Positions 46,507 to 55,157 of a DNA stretch of 64,000 nt are shown in pieces (position 1 is the stretch's first letter; each line of letters begins with the position of its first letter). A program made the position numbers and the translations under genes. The notes under the pieces were generated by a model, which was not told where the DNA came from, made no database searches, and saw nothing but the letters and a program-made list of their open reading frames with translations. Origin of the DNA: Cohaesibacter gelatinilyticus (GTDB taxonomy: Bacteria > Pseudomonadota > Alphaproteobacteria > Rhizobiales > Cohaesibacteraceae); NCBI RefSeq assembly GCF_900215605.1, contig NZ_OBEL01000005.1, positions 248,001 to 312,000 of the forward strand, given 5' to 3'.

Positions 46507-47880
46507 ATGACAAGCTCAACTCCCATTCATTTTGTGACCAGCCAAACATTGGATGAAAAACTGGAGGCACTTCCGCCCATGGCGCAAAGCTGGGCGAAAA
46601 CCCATGATTTCGCAGCCAGAAAAGGACAGATCTGCCTTTTGCCTTCTTCTGATGGGTCCATTGAACAAGTTCTGTTCGGATTGGGAGTGGTGAATGAGAA
46701 AGATGGCAATCCACTCGACGTGGGAGTTTTGCCAACCAAGCTGCCTGTCGGCACCTACCATTACGCAAATGGTGCCGAGGTCTGGAAGGTTGAAGATCTT
46801 TCTCTTGCAGTGTTGGCCTGGTATTTGGGAGGCTATCGTTTTGATCGTTATAAGGATGCCGGGAAGGAAATGCCGGAACTGGATTGGCCAGAGCAGGTCA
46901 ATCGCGATGAGATCCAACTTCTTGCGAAAGGCTCCAATCTTGCCCGCGATTTGATCAATATTCCAGCCAATGATATGGGTCCTGATGAATTGGAAGCCAT
47001 TACCAAAGGTCTTGCAGATAGCCATGGTGCGGGTCTTACCGTCACCAAGGGCGATGCTTTGTTGGAACGTAATTTTCCGATGATCCACGCTGTTGGGCGT
47101 GCCAGTACGCGCAAGCCACGTTTGCTTGATCTGGTTTGGGGGGAAGAAGGCAACCCTAAGGTAACTCTGGTTGGTAAAGGTGTGTGTTTCGATACTGGCG
47201 GGTTGGATCTCAAGCCGAGCTCCGCGATGCTTTTGATGAAAAAGGATATGGGCGGGGCAGCCAACGTATTGGGTCTTGCATCCATGATCATGAGCGCAAA
47301 ATTGCCGGTGCGTTTGCGTGTACTGATCCCTGCGGTGGAAAATTCCGTGGCTGGCAATGCTTTCCGGCCAGGCGATGTGTTGCAGAGCCATAAAGGCTTG
47401 ACAGTCGAAATTGGCAATACCGATGCTGAAGGGCGTTTGGTGCTGGCGGACGCTATGTCGCTGGCTGATACGGAGGCTCCCGACCTGATGATCGATATGG
47501 CAACTTTGACCGGTGCTGCACGTGTGGCTCTTGGTCCGGATTTGCCGCCTTTTTACAGTGATGATGATGAATTGGTTGGTGAAATAAATGAGCTGGCTAA
47601 AAGCAATCGTGATCCACTCTGGAACATGCCGCTTTGGGATGGTTATGATCAGAACCTTTCATCCGAAATTGCGGATGTGAATCATATTTCCACGGGTGGC
47701 TTTGCCGGTTCGATTACAGCAGCACTATTCTTGCGCCGTTTTGTAGATCAGGCGAAAAGCTGGGTTCATTTTGATATTTATGGTTGGGCGCCAAAAGCAC
47801 AGCCCAGTCGTCCAAAAGGCGGGGAGGCACAAAGTATCCGAACACTCTTCGCCTTGATCAGAAAACGATATGGGTCCTGA
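46507..47880 (+). CDS. M17 family leucyl aminopeptidase
   Basis: Two-metal aminopeptidase of 457 residues, shorter than E. coli PepA. Metal and active-site motifs are VGKGVCFDTGGLDLKPSS, MKKDMGGAANVLG and the family signature NTDAEGRLVLADA; the C-terminal GFAGSITAALFLRRF is typical. AGGA lies six bases before the ATG. In many Hyphomicrobiales an NlpC/P60 gene lies next to this one; here a small marR gene stands between them. Confidence 0.93.
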   Translation: MTSSTPIHFVTSQTLDEKLEALPPMAQSWAKTHDFAARKGQICLLPSSDGSIEQVLFGLGVVNEKDGNPLDVGVLPTKLPVGTYHYANGAEVWKVEDLSLAVLAWYLGGYRFDRYKDAGKEMPELDWPEQVNRDEIQLLAKGSNLARDLINIPANDMGPDELEAITKGLADSHGAGLTVTKGDALLERNFPMIHAVGRASTRKPRLLDLVWGEEGNPKVTLVGKGVCFDTGGLDLKPSSAMLLMKKDMGGAANVLGLASMIMSAKLPVRLRVLIPAVENSVAGNAFRPGDVLQSHKGLTVEIGNTDAEGRLVLADAMSLADTEAPDLMIDMATLTGAARVALGPDLPPFYSDDDELVGEINELAKSNRDPLWNMPLWDGYDQNLSSEIADVNHISTGGFAGSITAALFLRRFVDQAKSWVHFDIYGWAPKAQPSRPKGGEAQSIRTLFALIRKRYGS

Positions 47881-47919
47881 GCTTAACTTATTGACTTAAT
47901 TATTTTTGTTAACTGTGAA

Positions 47920-47958
47920 CTCAGGATAAAGACGCATTTTGTGCATCTTTATCCTGGG
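47920..47958 (+). terminator. Long hairpin between aminopeptidase gene and marR
   Basis: CAGGATAAAGA (47922-47932) pairs perfectly with TCTTTATCCTG (47946-47956), extended outward by a T-G and a C-G pair. No T tract follows, so termination is uncertain; the arms may be protein-binding half sites. Confidence 0.45.
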
Positions 47959-48071
47959 TCTCCTTGCATCGCAATGTATCTTGTTCTTAAATAAAATCGG
48001 CTCCGAAACAAGCGCAACACGAATTAAGCCAACGAGCCGGTGTGCGCCGCAACAGCGATTGACGGGAACGG

Positions 48072-48422
48072 ATGGGATTTGAATTTCGCGCAAGCCAGGC
48101 ATTGAAGCTTTGGCATGATGTGACCTTGGGCTTGGTCCGCGAGGAAGAGACAGATCTGTCTGCACGTCAAATGACAGTTTTGCTGACTGTCTATCTGGAA
48201 CCACCTCCTCATACCGTTCGAGGCCTCGCCGAAAAGCTTGGGGTGACAAAGCCGGCTATCACACGTGCTTTGGATACGATGGGCAGGATGAAATTGGTTG
48301 ATCGACGCCGTGATGAAAATGATAAACGCAACGTCATTATCATGCGTACCGTTGAAGGCGCGCTCTATGTGGAGCGTTTGGGCGACAAGATCACAAAGTC
48401 TGCTCTTGATTTGCCCCATTGA
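48072..48422 (+). CDS. MarR family transcriptional regulator, short
   Basis: A 116-residue winged-helix regulator. The recognition helix region is TVRGLAEKLGVTKPAITRALDTMGRMKLVDRRRD, followed by the wing with DKRNVIIMRT. It is shorter than the usual 140-150 MarR residues, and the long C-terminal dimer helix looks reduced (VEGALYVERLGDKITKSAL), so dimerisation may differ. Palindromes lie on both sides: the hairpin at 47920-47958 and GTCCTGGA-AG-TCCAGGAC at 48430-48447. Its ligand is unknown. Confidence 0.85.
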   Translation: MGFEFRASQALKLWHDVTLGLVREEETDLSARQMTVLLTVYLEPPPHTVRGLAEKLGVTKPAITRALDTMGRMKLVDRRRDENDKRNVIIMRTVEGALYVERLGDKITKSALDLPH

Positions 48423-48429
48423 TCTCAGC

Positions 48430-48447
48430 GTCCTGGAAGTCCAGGAC
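48430..48447. promoter_or_regulatory. 18-bp palindrome between marR and the NlpC/P60 gene
   Basis: GTCCTGGA (48430-48437) and TCCAGGAC (48440-48447) are perfect complements two bases apart, too close for an RNA hairpin of full length but the right size for a MarR dimer. It lies 110 bases before the ATG at 48558. Confidence 0.45.
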
Positions 48448-48557
48448 CGTGCTTCTGGCCTTCTTTGAAACAAACTCTTATGCGAAAAGTACTTCAACTT
48501 TTCAGGAGCGCGATGTAATCATTGAAAAGCGATTTGTTTGATTTCAAGGAGTGCCAG

Positions 48558-49460
48558 ATGTTGAACCCATCTCTTAATGCCTACCGTTCCGATCTGGCCG
48601 ATATCCGCCTTGAAGGGCAAGTCGAAGCCGAACACTTCATCCAGCCGACGATCATGCGTATTGCGGTACCTATTGCTCCGCTTAAGCGTGAACCGGATCC
48701 GAAAGGTGGACTGGATAGTCAGATACTACTCGGCGAAGTCGTTCGTGTCTTTGAGCAGCGTGAAGATGGTTGGAGCTGGGTTCAGCAGGAAAGCGACGGC
48801 TATGTCGGTTATCTGCCGAGCAATTCTCTTGGTCCTTACCGCAATGAAGAGGGAGGCGAGCCAACATTCCATATTTGTGTGCCCCGTACCTTTGTTTATC
48901 CCGAGCCGGATCTGAAAATACCCGCATCGACTTTCCTGTCACTAGGGGCCGGCGTTGTCCTGGGGGAAGCGATTGAAACCAGAGGCACGACCTATCGAAA
49001 AGTGTTGAACTTGCCTCAATTGCAAGGGCAGGAGGGCTGGATCGTCACTCAACATGCACGCCCTGTCATGGAAAAATCTAAAGATTTTGTCGCCGAAGCC
49101 GAAAGCCTGATCGGTACACCCTATCTGTGGGGTGGGAAAAGCTCTTTGGGTATTGATTGCTCGGGTTTGGTTCAGTTGGCTTGCCGGATGGCAGGGATCG
49201 AAGTGATGCGGGATGCCTCCATGCAGGAAAAATCCGCTGGTGAAGCTTTGGATTTTGCCGATGAATTGCCAGCTTTGCAAAGAGGTGATCTGATCTTCTG
49301 GCCTGGCCATGTTGGCATCATGTGTGATGCCAAAACTCTTCTTCACGCTAACGGTCATCATATGGCCGTGGCAAGCGAACCGCTCGAAGGGGCTTTGGAA
49401 CGTATCGCCAATCATGACTATGGCGATATGCGATCCATCAGACGATTAGCACCACAATAA
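48558..49460 (+). CDS. NlpC/P60 family peptidoglycan hydrolase
   Basis: 300 residues with bacterial SH3-like segments in the first two thirds (VVRVFEQREDGWSWVQQESDGYVGYLPS) and a C-terminal NlpC/P60 cysteine peptidase: GTPYLWGGKSSLGIDCSGLVQ carries the catalytic Cys and WPGHVGIMCD the His. It probably cuts peptide stems of cell wall fragments. No signal peptide is visible, so it may act on recycled muropeptides. AAGGAG six bases before the ATG at 48558 fixes the start. It ends 9 bases from the convergent next gene. Confidence 0.92.
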   Translation: MLNPSLNAYRSDLADIRLEGQVEAEHFIQPTIMRIAVPIAPLKREPDPKGGLDSQILLGEVVRVFEQREDGWSWVQQESDGYVGYLPSNSLGPYRNEEGGEPTFHICVPRTFVYPEPDLKIPASTFLSLGAGVVLGEAIETRGTTYRKVLNLPQLQGQEGWIVTQHARPVMEKSKDFVAEAESLIGTPYLWGGKSSLGIDCSGLVQLACRMAGIEVMRDASMQEKSAGEALDFADELPALQRGDLIFWPGHVGIMCDAKTLLHANGHHMAVASEPLEGALERIANHDYGDMRSIRRLAPQ

Positions 49461-49469
49461 TCGGATCTA

Positions 49470-50117
49470 TCACACGTCATTCTGATCGGAACTGGCCGCG
49501 TCTGCGAATTCGGGCCTAAATCCAGCATGCAGGATCGATATAGTGGGGCGTGGGGTCAGCACACTGACCGGGCCAGTTGGTCGTGGAACAATGGGACCAT
49601 ATTGCCCATTCTCCCATGAACAGATACCGTCTTTCCGCACGAGATGCGGCAGACCCTGCAATAAGACAAAAGCCCCGGTGGGGAGAGTACCGATATCAGC
49701 TATATGGCGAACTTGCTCTCTCCTGCGGGTAACACGAGCTTTGTGGAGGTATTTGTCGGCTTCCTTATGTCCTGGCCAATGACCAAAAGTCTGTTCCCAG
49801 GCAGTTCGCCAGGCATCATAAGCATCTCGTCGACAATAGGCACAGGGGCGGTGACCTGCTGCAAGTCCAACGGCTTCATCGGTAAAAAAGAATGGGGTCC
49901 ATCCACGAGCTGGTTGCGGTCCGTGATACCGACCTCGAGGATGATGTAGAGTGCAAATGATCCAATGCTGATGCTTCCAGCGTGATGGGCCAAGGCGGCC
50001 TGTCGCATCAAACGGCAAGACGCCTCGATTGCCTGTAAAGTGTCCACGAAAAGACGCCGATACAATTTCTCCAGTTGGCAAAACCCGGTTTTGTAACGGT
50101 GTGGACGAGTTTTTCAT
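49470..50117 (-). CDS. Conserved-looking hypothetical protein with CxxC motif
   Basis: 215 residues, not assigned to a named family. A possible metal site is GHRPCAYCRRDAYDAW (C92, C95, H89), followed by a basic, His-rich stretch (GHWPGHKEADKYLHKARVTRRR). The C terminus has VLLQGLPHLVRKDGICSWEN and a Pro/Thr-rich tail. There is no signal peptide or membrane segment. Rich Trp, His and Arg content and the CxxC suggest a nucleic-acid-linked zinc protein, but this is a guess. It begins 36 bases after ghrA on the same strand and could be the last gene of that run. Confidence 0.75.
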   Translation of the reverse strand: MKNSSTPLQNRVLPTGEIVSASFRGHFTGNRGVLPFDATGRLGPSRWKHQHWIICTLHHPRGRYHGPQPARGWTPFFFTDEAVGLAAGHRPCAYCRRDAYDAWRTAWEQTFGHWPGHKEADKYLHKARVTRRREQVRHIADIGTLPTGAFVLLQGLPHLVRKDGICSWENGQYGPIVPRPTGPVSVLTPRPTISILHAGFRPEFADAASSDQNDV

Positions 50118-50153
50118 GCTTTCACATATCCATCAGCGTGTTGGCTTCAATGC

Positions 50154-51095
50154 TTAATATCCGACAGCACGGTCAACGACACTTTCCATTGGTTTGCCAG
50201 ACTCATGGAGTTTCAGCTGCTTCACAACATAATCAGTTAGCGCTCCTGCCGAACTTGCAGCTGCGTTGTGAGGCGTCAGAATAATATTGGGATGAGACCA
50301 GATTGGGCTGCCATCCCGTAAAGGTTCCTCCTCGAAGACATCCAGCGAAGCACCGATCAGAAGGCCCTCATCCATGGCTTCCATGATATCACGTTCAACC
50401 TGAACCTTGCCACGGCCAGCATTGATGAGAACCGGACCACCCAATGCGCCGTCACGGGGGAGTTTCTTGAAGAGATCAAGATTCAGCATTCCCTCGGTTT
50501 CGGGCGTATGAGGCAACAGGCAAACCAGAATATCGGTTTGGCTAAGCATATCGTCGAGACCATGTTCGCCAGCAAAGCTACGAATGCCATCCAATGTCTT
50601 GGGAGACCGGCTCCAGCCCATTACATCATATCCCATGACGGACAGCTTATGGGCGGCATCCTGGCCAAGAACGCCAAGTCCGAGAAGACCAACCCGGATT
50701 TCTTTTGCGGCAGCATCTTCGCGGTCCATCCAGATACCAGCCTGCTGAAAACGCATATAGGAGAGGCTACGACGATGATGTAGCAAACATTGCAACACAA
50801 CATATTCACTCATGCGATTGGTGAGATCGGTGTCAACAACCCTTACTACGGGAACCGCTGGCAGATCAGGATCATTCAGCAGAAAATCCACCCCTGCACC
50901 GAGTGAGAAGATTACTTCCAGATTGGGAAACAGGGCAAGTGCTCCCGGTTCCGGTTTCCAGACCATTGCATAGCGAATATTCTCGGGGTCATCGATCTCA
51001 TCAAAGCTGCGGATGACGTGATTAGGCAACATTTGCCGAAAACGGTCCAGCCATTGGTTCTGGTTCCACCCTTTGGTGTAAAGAGCAATTGTCAT
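50154..51095 (-). CDS. ghrA: Glyoxylate/hydroxypyruvate reductase A-like dehydrogenase
   Basis: D-isomer-specific 2-hydroxyacid dehydrogenase of 313 residues. NAD(P) motif VGLLGLGVLGQDAA, the Arg of the active site in NAGRGKVQVERD, and the His in WSHPNIILTPHNAA are visible. GhrA-type features (FSLGAGVDFLL near residue 60) fit reduction of glyoxylate and hydroxypyruvate in the cytoplasm. It follows yejF by 10 bases, so it is probably cotranscribed with the peptide transporter. Confidence 0.92.
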   Translation of the reverse strand: MTIALYTKGWNQNQWLDRFRQMLPNHVIRSFDEIDDPENIRYAMVWKPEPGALALFPNLEVIFSLGAGVDFLLNDPDLPAVPVVRVVDTDLTNRMSEYVVLQCLLHHRRSLSYMRFQQAGIWMDREDAAAKEIRVGLLGLGVLGQDAAHKLSVMGYDVMGWSRSPKTLDGIRSFAGEHGLDDMLSQTDILVCLLPHTPETEGMLNLDLFKKLPRDGALGGPVLINAGRGKVQVERDIMEAMDEGLLIGASLDVFEEEPLRDGSPIWSHPNIILTPHNAAASSAGALTDYVVKQLKLHESGKPMESVVDRAVGY

Positions 51096-51105
51096 TGATG
51101 GTATC

Positions 51106-52749
51106 CTAATCTGCCACGATGCCTTCTGGTGCCGCCTCCATCCGCAGGGCTGCGGCCATCAGAGCTTTGGTATAGTCAGTTTGGGGTGCATCGAAAATTT
51201 GTGTCACATCGCCTTGTTCAACCACTTTGCCAGCTCGCATAACCAGCACGCGATTTGACAAGGCACGTACAACTTTCAAATCGTGACTGATAAACAAATA
51301 AGTCAAACCATGTCTAGCCTGCAGGTCCCGCAACAGATCGACTACCTGAGACTGAACACTCATATCCAGAGCCGAGGTTGGCTCGTCGAGCATGACGAAT
51401 TTTGGTTCCAGAATCATGGCGCGCGCAATGGAAACGCGTTGACGTTGACCGCCGGAAAATTCGTGTGGGTAACGATGGCGTGTTTCAGGATCAATACCCA
51501 CTTCATCCAGTACATGGCAGACTTTGCGGTCCTGTTCTTCTGCTGATAGATCAGGAGCATGTATGGACAACCCTTCCGCCACGATATCGGCAATCGACAT
51601 GCGCGGAGAAAGAGAGCCAAAAGGATCCTGAAAGACAATCTGCATGTCACCACGCATGGTGCGAATGGCCTTGCTATCCAGATTGTTGATGGGATCGCCC
51701 TGAAAGACAATTGGGCCATCGGAGGAAATCATACGCAAAAGAGCCAATCCCAAGGTGGTTTTGCCTGAACCGGACTCTCCGACGATACCAAGTGTTTCCC
51801 CTTTTCGAATGGAAAGTGAAATCCCGTCCACTGCCTTGATATGACCGACCGTGCGGCGAAGCAGTCCGCGCTTGATAGGGAACCAGACTTTCAGATCATC
51901 TGTCTTGAGCAGGATTGGAGCATCATCTGCAACAGCCAACGCCTCGCCGGAAGGTTCCGACCCGAGTAAATGCTGGGTATAGGTATGCTGAGGGTTGGCA
52001 AAAATCTCAGCCGTATCACCGCTTTCAACAATCTCGCCGTCGGTCATGACGCAGACGCGATCAGCCAACCGTTCGACAATGCCCAGATCGTGGGTGATGA
52101 AGAGAAGGGCCATGCCATGGCTTTTTTGCAATTCTCGCAACAGATCCAGGATTTGTGCCTGAACTGTCACGTCCAATGCTGTAGTTGGCTCATCGGCAAT
52201 AAGAAGCTCCGGTTCATTGGCAAGTGCCATGGCAATCATCACACGCTGTCGCTGGCCGCCAGAAAGCTGATGCGGATAGCTTTTCAAGCGTTTCTCAGGT
52301 TCACGAATACCCACGTCATTGAGTAGTTCCAGAACTCGCTCGCGGCTTTGACTTTCGCTCATACCATGGTGAATGGAGAGGACCTCACCAATTTGTTGTT
52401 CCACTGTGTGGAGTGGATTAAGCGAACTCATCGGCTCCTGAAAGATCATGGAAATGCGATTGCCGCGTACACTACGAAGTGTCTTATCGTCCGCTTGCAG
52501 CAAATCCTGACCATCAAACTGTACTTTTCCGGTTGGATGGGATGCTGCCGGATAGGGTAGCAACTTCAAAATTGACAGGGCTGAGACGGATTTGCCGGAT
52601 CCGGATTCCCCGACCAGAGCCAGTGTCTCCCCTTTCTCCAGATCAAAAGAGATCCTATCGACGGCAAGGTTTGTTTTGCCATCCTGCTGGAAAGCAACAG
52701 ACAGATTGCGAACTTGCAAAAGAGGCGCGCTCGAGGCTTGTTTGCTCAT
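51106..52749 (-). CDS. yejF: Peptide ABC transporter ATP-binding protein YejF
   Basis: Fused double ATPase of 547 residues that energises the YejBE permease. Domain 1: [36 protein letters not shown]. Domain 2: [36 protein letters not shown]. The oligopeptide/dipeptide C-terminal extension motif is present in each half. GGAGAGAAC precedes the ATG. It lies 12 bases after yejE. Confidence 0.95.
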   Translation of the reverse strand: MSKQASSAPLLQVRNLSVAFQQDGKTNLAVDRISFDLEKGETLALVGESGSGKSVSALSILKLLPYPAASHPTGKVQFDGQDLLQADDKTLRSVRGNRISMIFQEPMSSLNPLHTVEQQIGEVLSIHHGMSESQSRERVLELLNDVGIREPEKRLKSYPHQLSGGQRQRVMIAMALANEPELLIADEPTTALDVTVQAQILDLLRELQKSHGMALLFITHDLGIVERLADRVCVMTDGEIVESGDTAEIFANPQHTYTQHLLGSEPSGEALAVADDAPILLKTDDLKVWFPIKRGLLRRTVGHIKAVDGISLSIRKGETLGIVGESGSGKTTLGLALLRMISSDGPIVFQGDPINNLDSKAIRTMRGDMQIVFQDPFGSLSPRMSIADIVAEGLSIHAPDLSAEEQDRKVCHVLDEVGIDPETRHRYPHEFSGGQRQRVSIARAMILEPKFVMLDEPTSALDMSVQSQVVDLLRDLQARHGLTYLFISHDLKVVRALSNRVLVMRAGKVVEQGDVTQIFDAPQTDYTKALMAAALRMEAAPEGIVAD

Positions 52750-52761
52750 CTCTGTTCTCTC

Positions 52762-53871
52762 CTATCGGAAGGTTTTGCGAGGATCGAAAGCATCACGAAC
52801 AGCCTCACCAATGAAAATCAGCAAGCTCAGCATGATGGAAATGGAGAAGAAACCTGTAATGCCAAGCCAAGGCGCTTCCAGATTCTTTTTACCCTGTGCC
52901 AGCAGCTCACCAAGCGATGGTGAGCCAGGCGGGAGACCAAAGCCAAGAAAATCCAGCGACGTCAATGTTGTGATTGAGCCATTGAGAATGAAAGGCATGA
53001 ATGTCAGAGTGGCGACCATCGCATTGGGCAGCAAATGACGGATCATGATTGTACGGTCTGAAACCCCCAAGGCTTTGGCTGCAGCGACATACTCAAAATT
53101 TCTAGCTCGCAGGAATTCCGCACGGACTACGCCAACCAGCGCCACCCAGGAAAACAGCAACAGAATTCCAAGCAAAATCCAGAAGCTCGGGGTGATGATT
53201 GCAGCGATGATCAACAATAAATAAAGTTGGGGGACAGACGTCCAGATCTCGATAAAACGTTGGAAGATCAGATCGACCATACCACCGAAGAAACCTTGAA
53301 CAGCGCCAGCTGCGACGCCAATGACCGAGGAGAAAAGGGTGAGTGTCAGGCCAAATAGAACCGAGATGCGAAAGCCATAGATCAATCGGGCGAGAACATC
53401 GCGACCCTGATCATCAGTTCCCAGCCAGTTCCAGTTCCCAAGCGAGCAATTGATATCGTCAACGCCTGCTTCAAAGGGAGCACAACGTTCTTGCCTGGTC
53501 AGCATCCAGCTCGGAGGGGCGGGGGCAGGAGTGGGTAGGTCCAGATTGACTGTTCTGTAGGAATAGCGAACTGGTGCCCAGAGAATCCAGCCATTTTGAT
53601 TGATCTCATCCTGCACGAATGGATCGCGATAGTCTGTCTTTGGCAGAAAACCACCAAATTTGGTTTCCGGATAGTCTACCAGAAGCGGGGATAGTGTCTC
53701 GCCCTTGTAGGAAACCAGCAAGGGCTTGTCATTGGCGATCAGTTCGGCAACGAGAGTGAGAAGAAACAGGGCAATGAATAACCAGAGCGAGATATGGCCC
53801 CGGCGATTGGCTCTGAAATTCTGCATGCGGCGCTGATTGATCGGAGAGAGTTCCATTGAAAATAGAGCCAT
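52762..53871 (-). CDS. yejE: Peptide ABC transporter permease YejE
   Basis: About 369 residues with an N-terminal membrane segment (ISLWLFIALFLLTLVAELIAN), a periplasmic loop of about 100 residues (KFGGFLPKTDYRDPFVQDEI ...) typical of YejE, and five more segments with the EAA loop AAAKALGVSDRTIMIRHLLP. The start at 53871 has GGGAGG seven bases upstream and lies just past the yejB stop; GTG 53877 is possible. Confidence 0.94.
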   Translation of the reverse strand: MALFSMELSPINQRRMQNFRANRRGHISLWLFIALFLLTLVAELIANDKPLLVSYKGETLSPLLVDYPETKFGGFLPKTDYRDPFVQDEINQNGWILWAPVRYSYRTVNLDLPTPAPAPPSWMLTRQERCAPFEAGVDDINCSLGNWNWLGTDDQGRDVLARLIYGFRISVLFGLTLTLFSSVIGVAAGAVQGFFGGMVDLIFQRFIEIWTSVPQLYLLLIIAAIITPSFWILLGILLLFSWVALVGVVRAEFLRARNFEYVAAAKALGVSDRTIMIRHLLPNAMVATLTFMPFILNGSITTLTSLDFLGFGLPPGSPSLGELLAQGKKNLEAPWLGITGFFSISIMLSLLIFIGEAVRDAFDPRKTFR

Positions 53872-53873
53872 GA

Positions 53874-54989
53874 TCACACCTCCCGACTTTCAAAATCGAT
53901 CCTGGGATCAATCAGGGTATAGGTGATATCGGAAATCAGACTCACAATCAGACCCATGAGCGAGAAAATATAAAGGGTGGCGAAAATGACGGCATAATCA
54001 CGATTGATGACCGATTCAAAAGAGAGGAGGCCTAATCCATCCAGCGAGAAGATGGTTTCGATCAAAAGCGATCCGCCAAAGAATGCACCAATGAATGCCC
54101 CGGGAAAGCCTGCAATGATGATCAGCATAGCGTTGCGAAATACATGACCATACAGGACCTGGCGTTCTGTCAGGCCTTTGGCGCGTGCCGTGACCACATA
54201 TTGCTTGCGAATCTCATCAAGGAAAGAGTTCTTGGTCAAAAGGGTCGTTGTTGCAAAGGCTGCCAACGCCATGGAAATGAGTGGAAGTGCAAGATGCCAG
54301 AAATAATCGACGATTTTTTCGAAGAGAGAGAGGTCCTCGAAATTGTCGGACACCAGTCCTCTTAGCGGGAACCAGTCGAGGAAGGAACCACCAGCGAACA
54401 GAACAACGAGTAACACGGCAAAAAGAAAACCCGGAATGGCATAGCCTACAATGATCACAGCCGAGGTCCAGACATCAAAGCTGGAGCCATCACTCACAGC
54501 TTTGCGAATGCCCAGAGGAATGGAAACAAGATAGGAGATCAAGGTCATCCAGAGACCAAGGGATATGGAGACCGGCATTTTCTCCAGAATGAGATCCAGC
54601 ACTTTGATGTCGCGAAAATAACTGTCGCCGAAATCAAAGGTTGCATAATTGCCGAGCATCGTCAGGAAGCGTTCAAGCGGCGGTTTGTCAAAGCCGAATT
54701 GCTTCTCCAATTCCTTGATGAATTCAGGATCCAGACCTTGCGCACCGCGATATTTGGAGTTCAGATCATCCCCGCCAGATCCACCGCCTTGATTGGTACC
54801 CGACCCGGCAAAATCATTGCCACCACCTGAAATCCGGTCGGTTGCTCCAACATCGGTGCCTGTGACTTGGGCGATGATCCTCTCAACGGGCCCTCCGGGT
54901 GCAAACTGAATGACAGCAAAATTGATGGCCATAATCCCGATCAAGGTAGGGATGATCAGCAACAGGCGTCGCAAGATATAAGCGCCCAT
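53874..54989 (-). CDS. yejB: Peptide ABC transporter permease YejB
   Basis: About 371 residues. It opens with [21 protein letters not shown], carries a Gly/Ser-rich periplasmic loop ([16 protein letters not shown]), then [20 protein letters not shown], and five further segments with [20 protein letters not shown] as the EAA loop. The order closely follows E. coli YejB, including DPRIDFESR at the end. The start at 54989 has AGGAG five bases upstream. 168 bases separate it from the preceding yejA. Confidence 0.95.
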   Translation of the reverse strand: MGAYILRRLLLIIPTLIGIMAINFAVIQFAPGGPVERIIAQVTGTDVGATDRISGGGNDFAGSGTNQGGGSGGDDLNSKYRGAQGLDPEFIKELEKQFGFDKPPLERFLTMLGNYATFDFGDSYFRDIKVLDLILEKMPVSISLGLWMTLISYLVSIPLGIRKAVSDGSSFDVWTSAVIIVGYAIPGFLFAVLLVVLFAGGSFLDWFPLRGLVSDNFEDLSLFEKIVDYFWHLALPLISMALAAFATTTLLTKNSFLDEIRKQYVVTARAKGLTERQVLYGHVFRNAMLIIIAGFPGAFIGAFFGGSLLIETIFSLDGLGLLSFESVINRDYAVIFATLYIFSLMGLIVSLISDITYTLIDPRIDFESREV

Positions 54990-55157
54990 AAACACTCCTG
55001 ATGAATAAGATCGGATTATCCCGATCTATCGCTCGTTGAGGTCCAGCCATGCTTGTCCCTCAATCGGGTCGAACATGGCAAGAAGTCGTTAACCATATAA
55101 AGCCATGAAATAGTTTCGGATTCCTTGCACAAAACATGGAGTTCACGGCCCAAAATG

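Noticed and set aside
54760-54850. Gly/Ser-rich insertion in YejB
   Set aside because: E. coli YejB has a loop of similar kind at the same place, so it is a family feature.
55089-55096. TTAACCAT octamer between yejA and yejB
   Set aside because: It lies on the plus strand between minus-strand genes. About two copies of any octamer are expected by chance in both strands of the window, so this shows the background rate.
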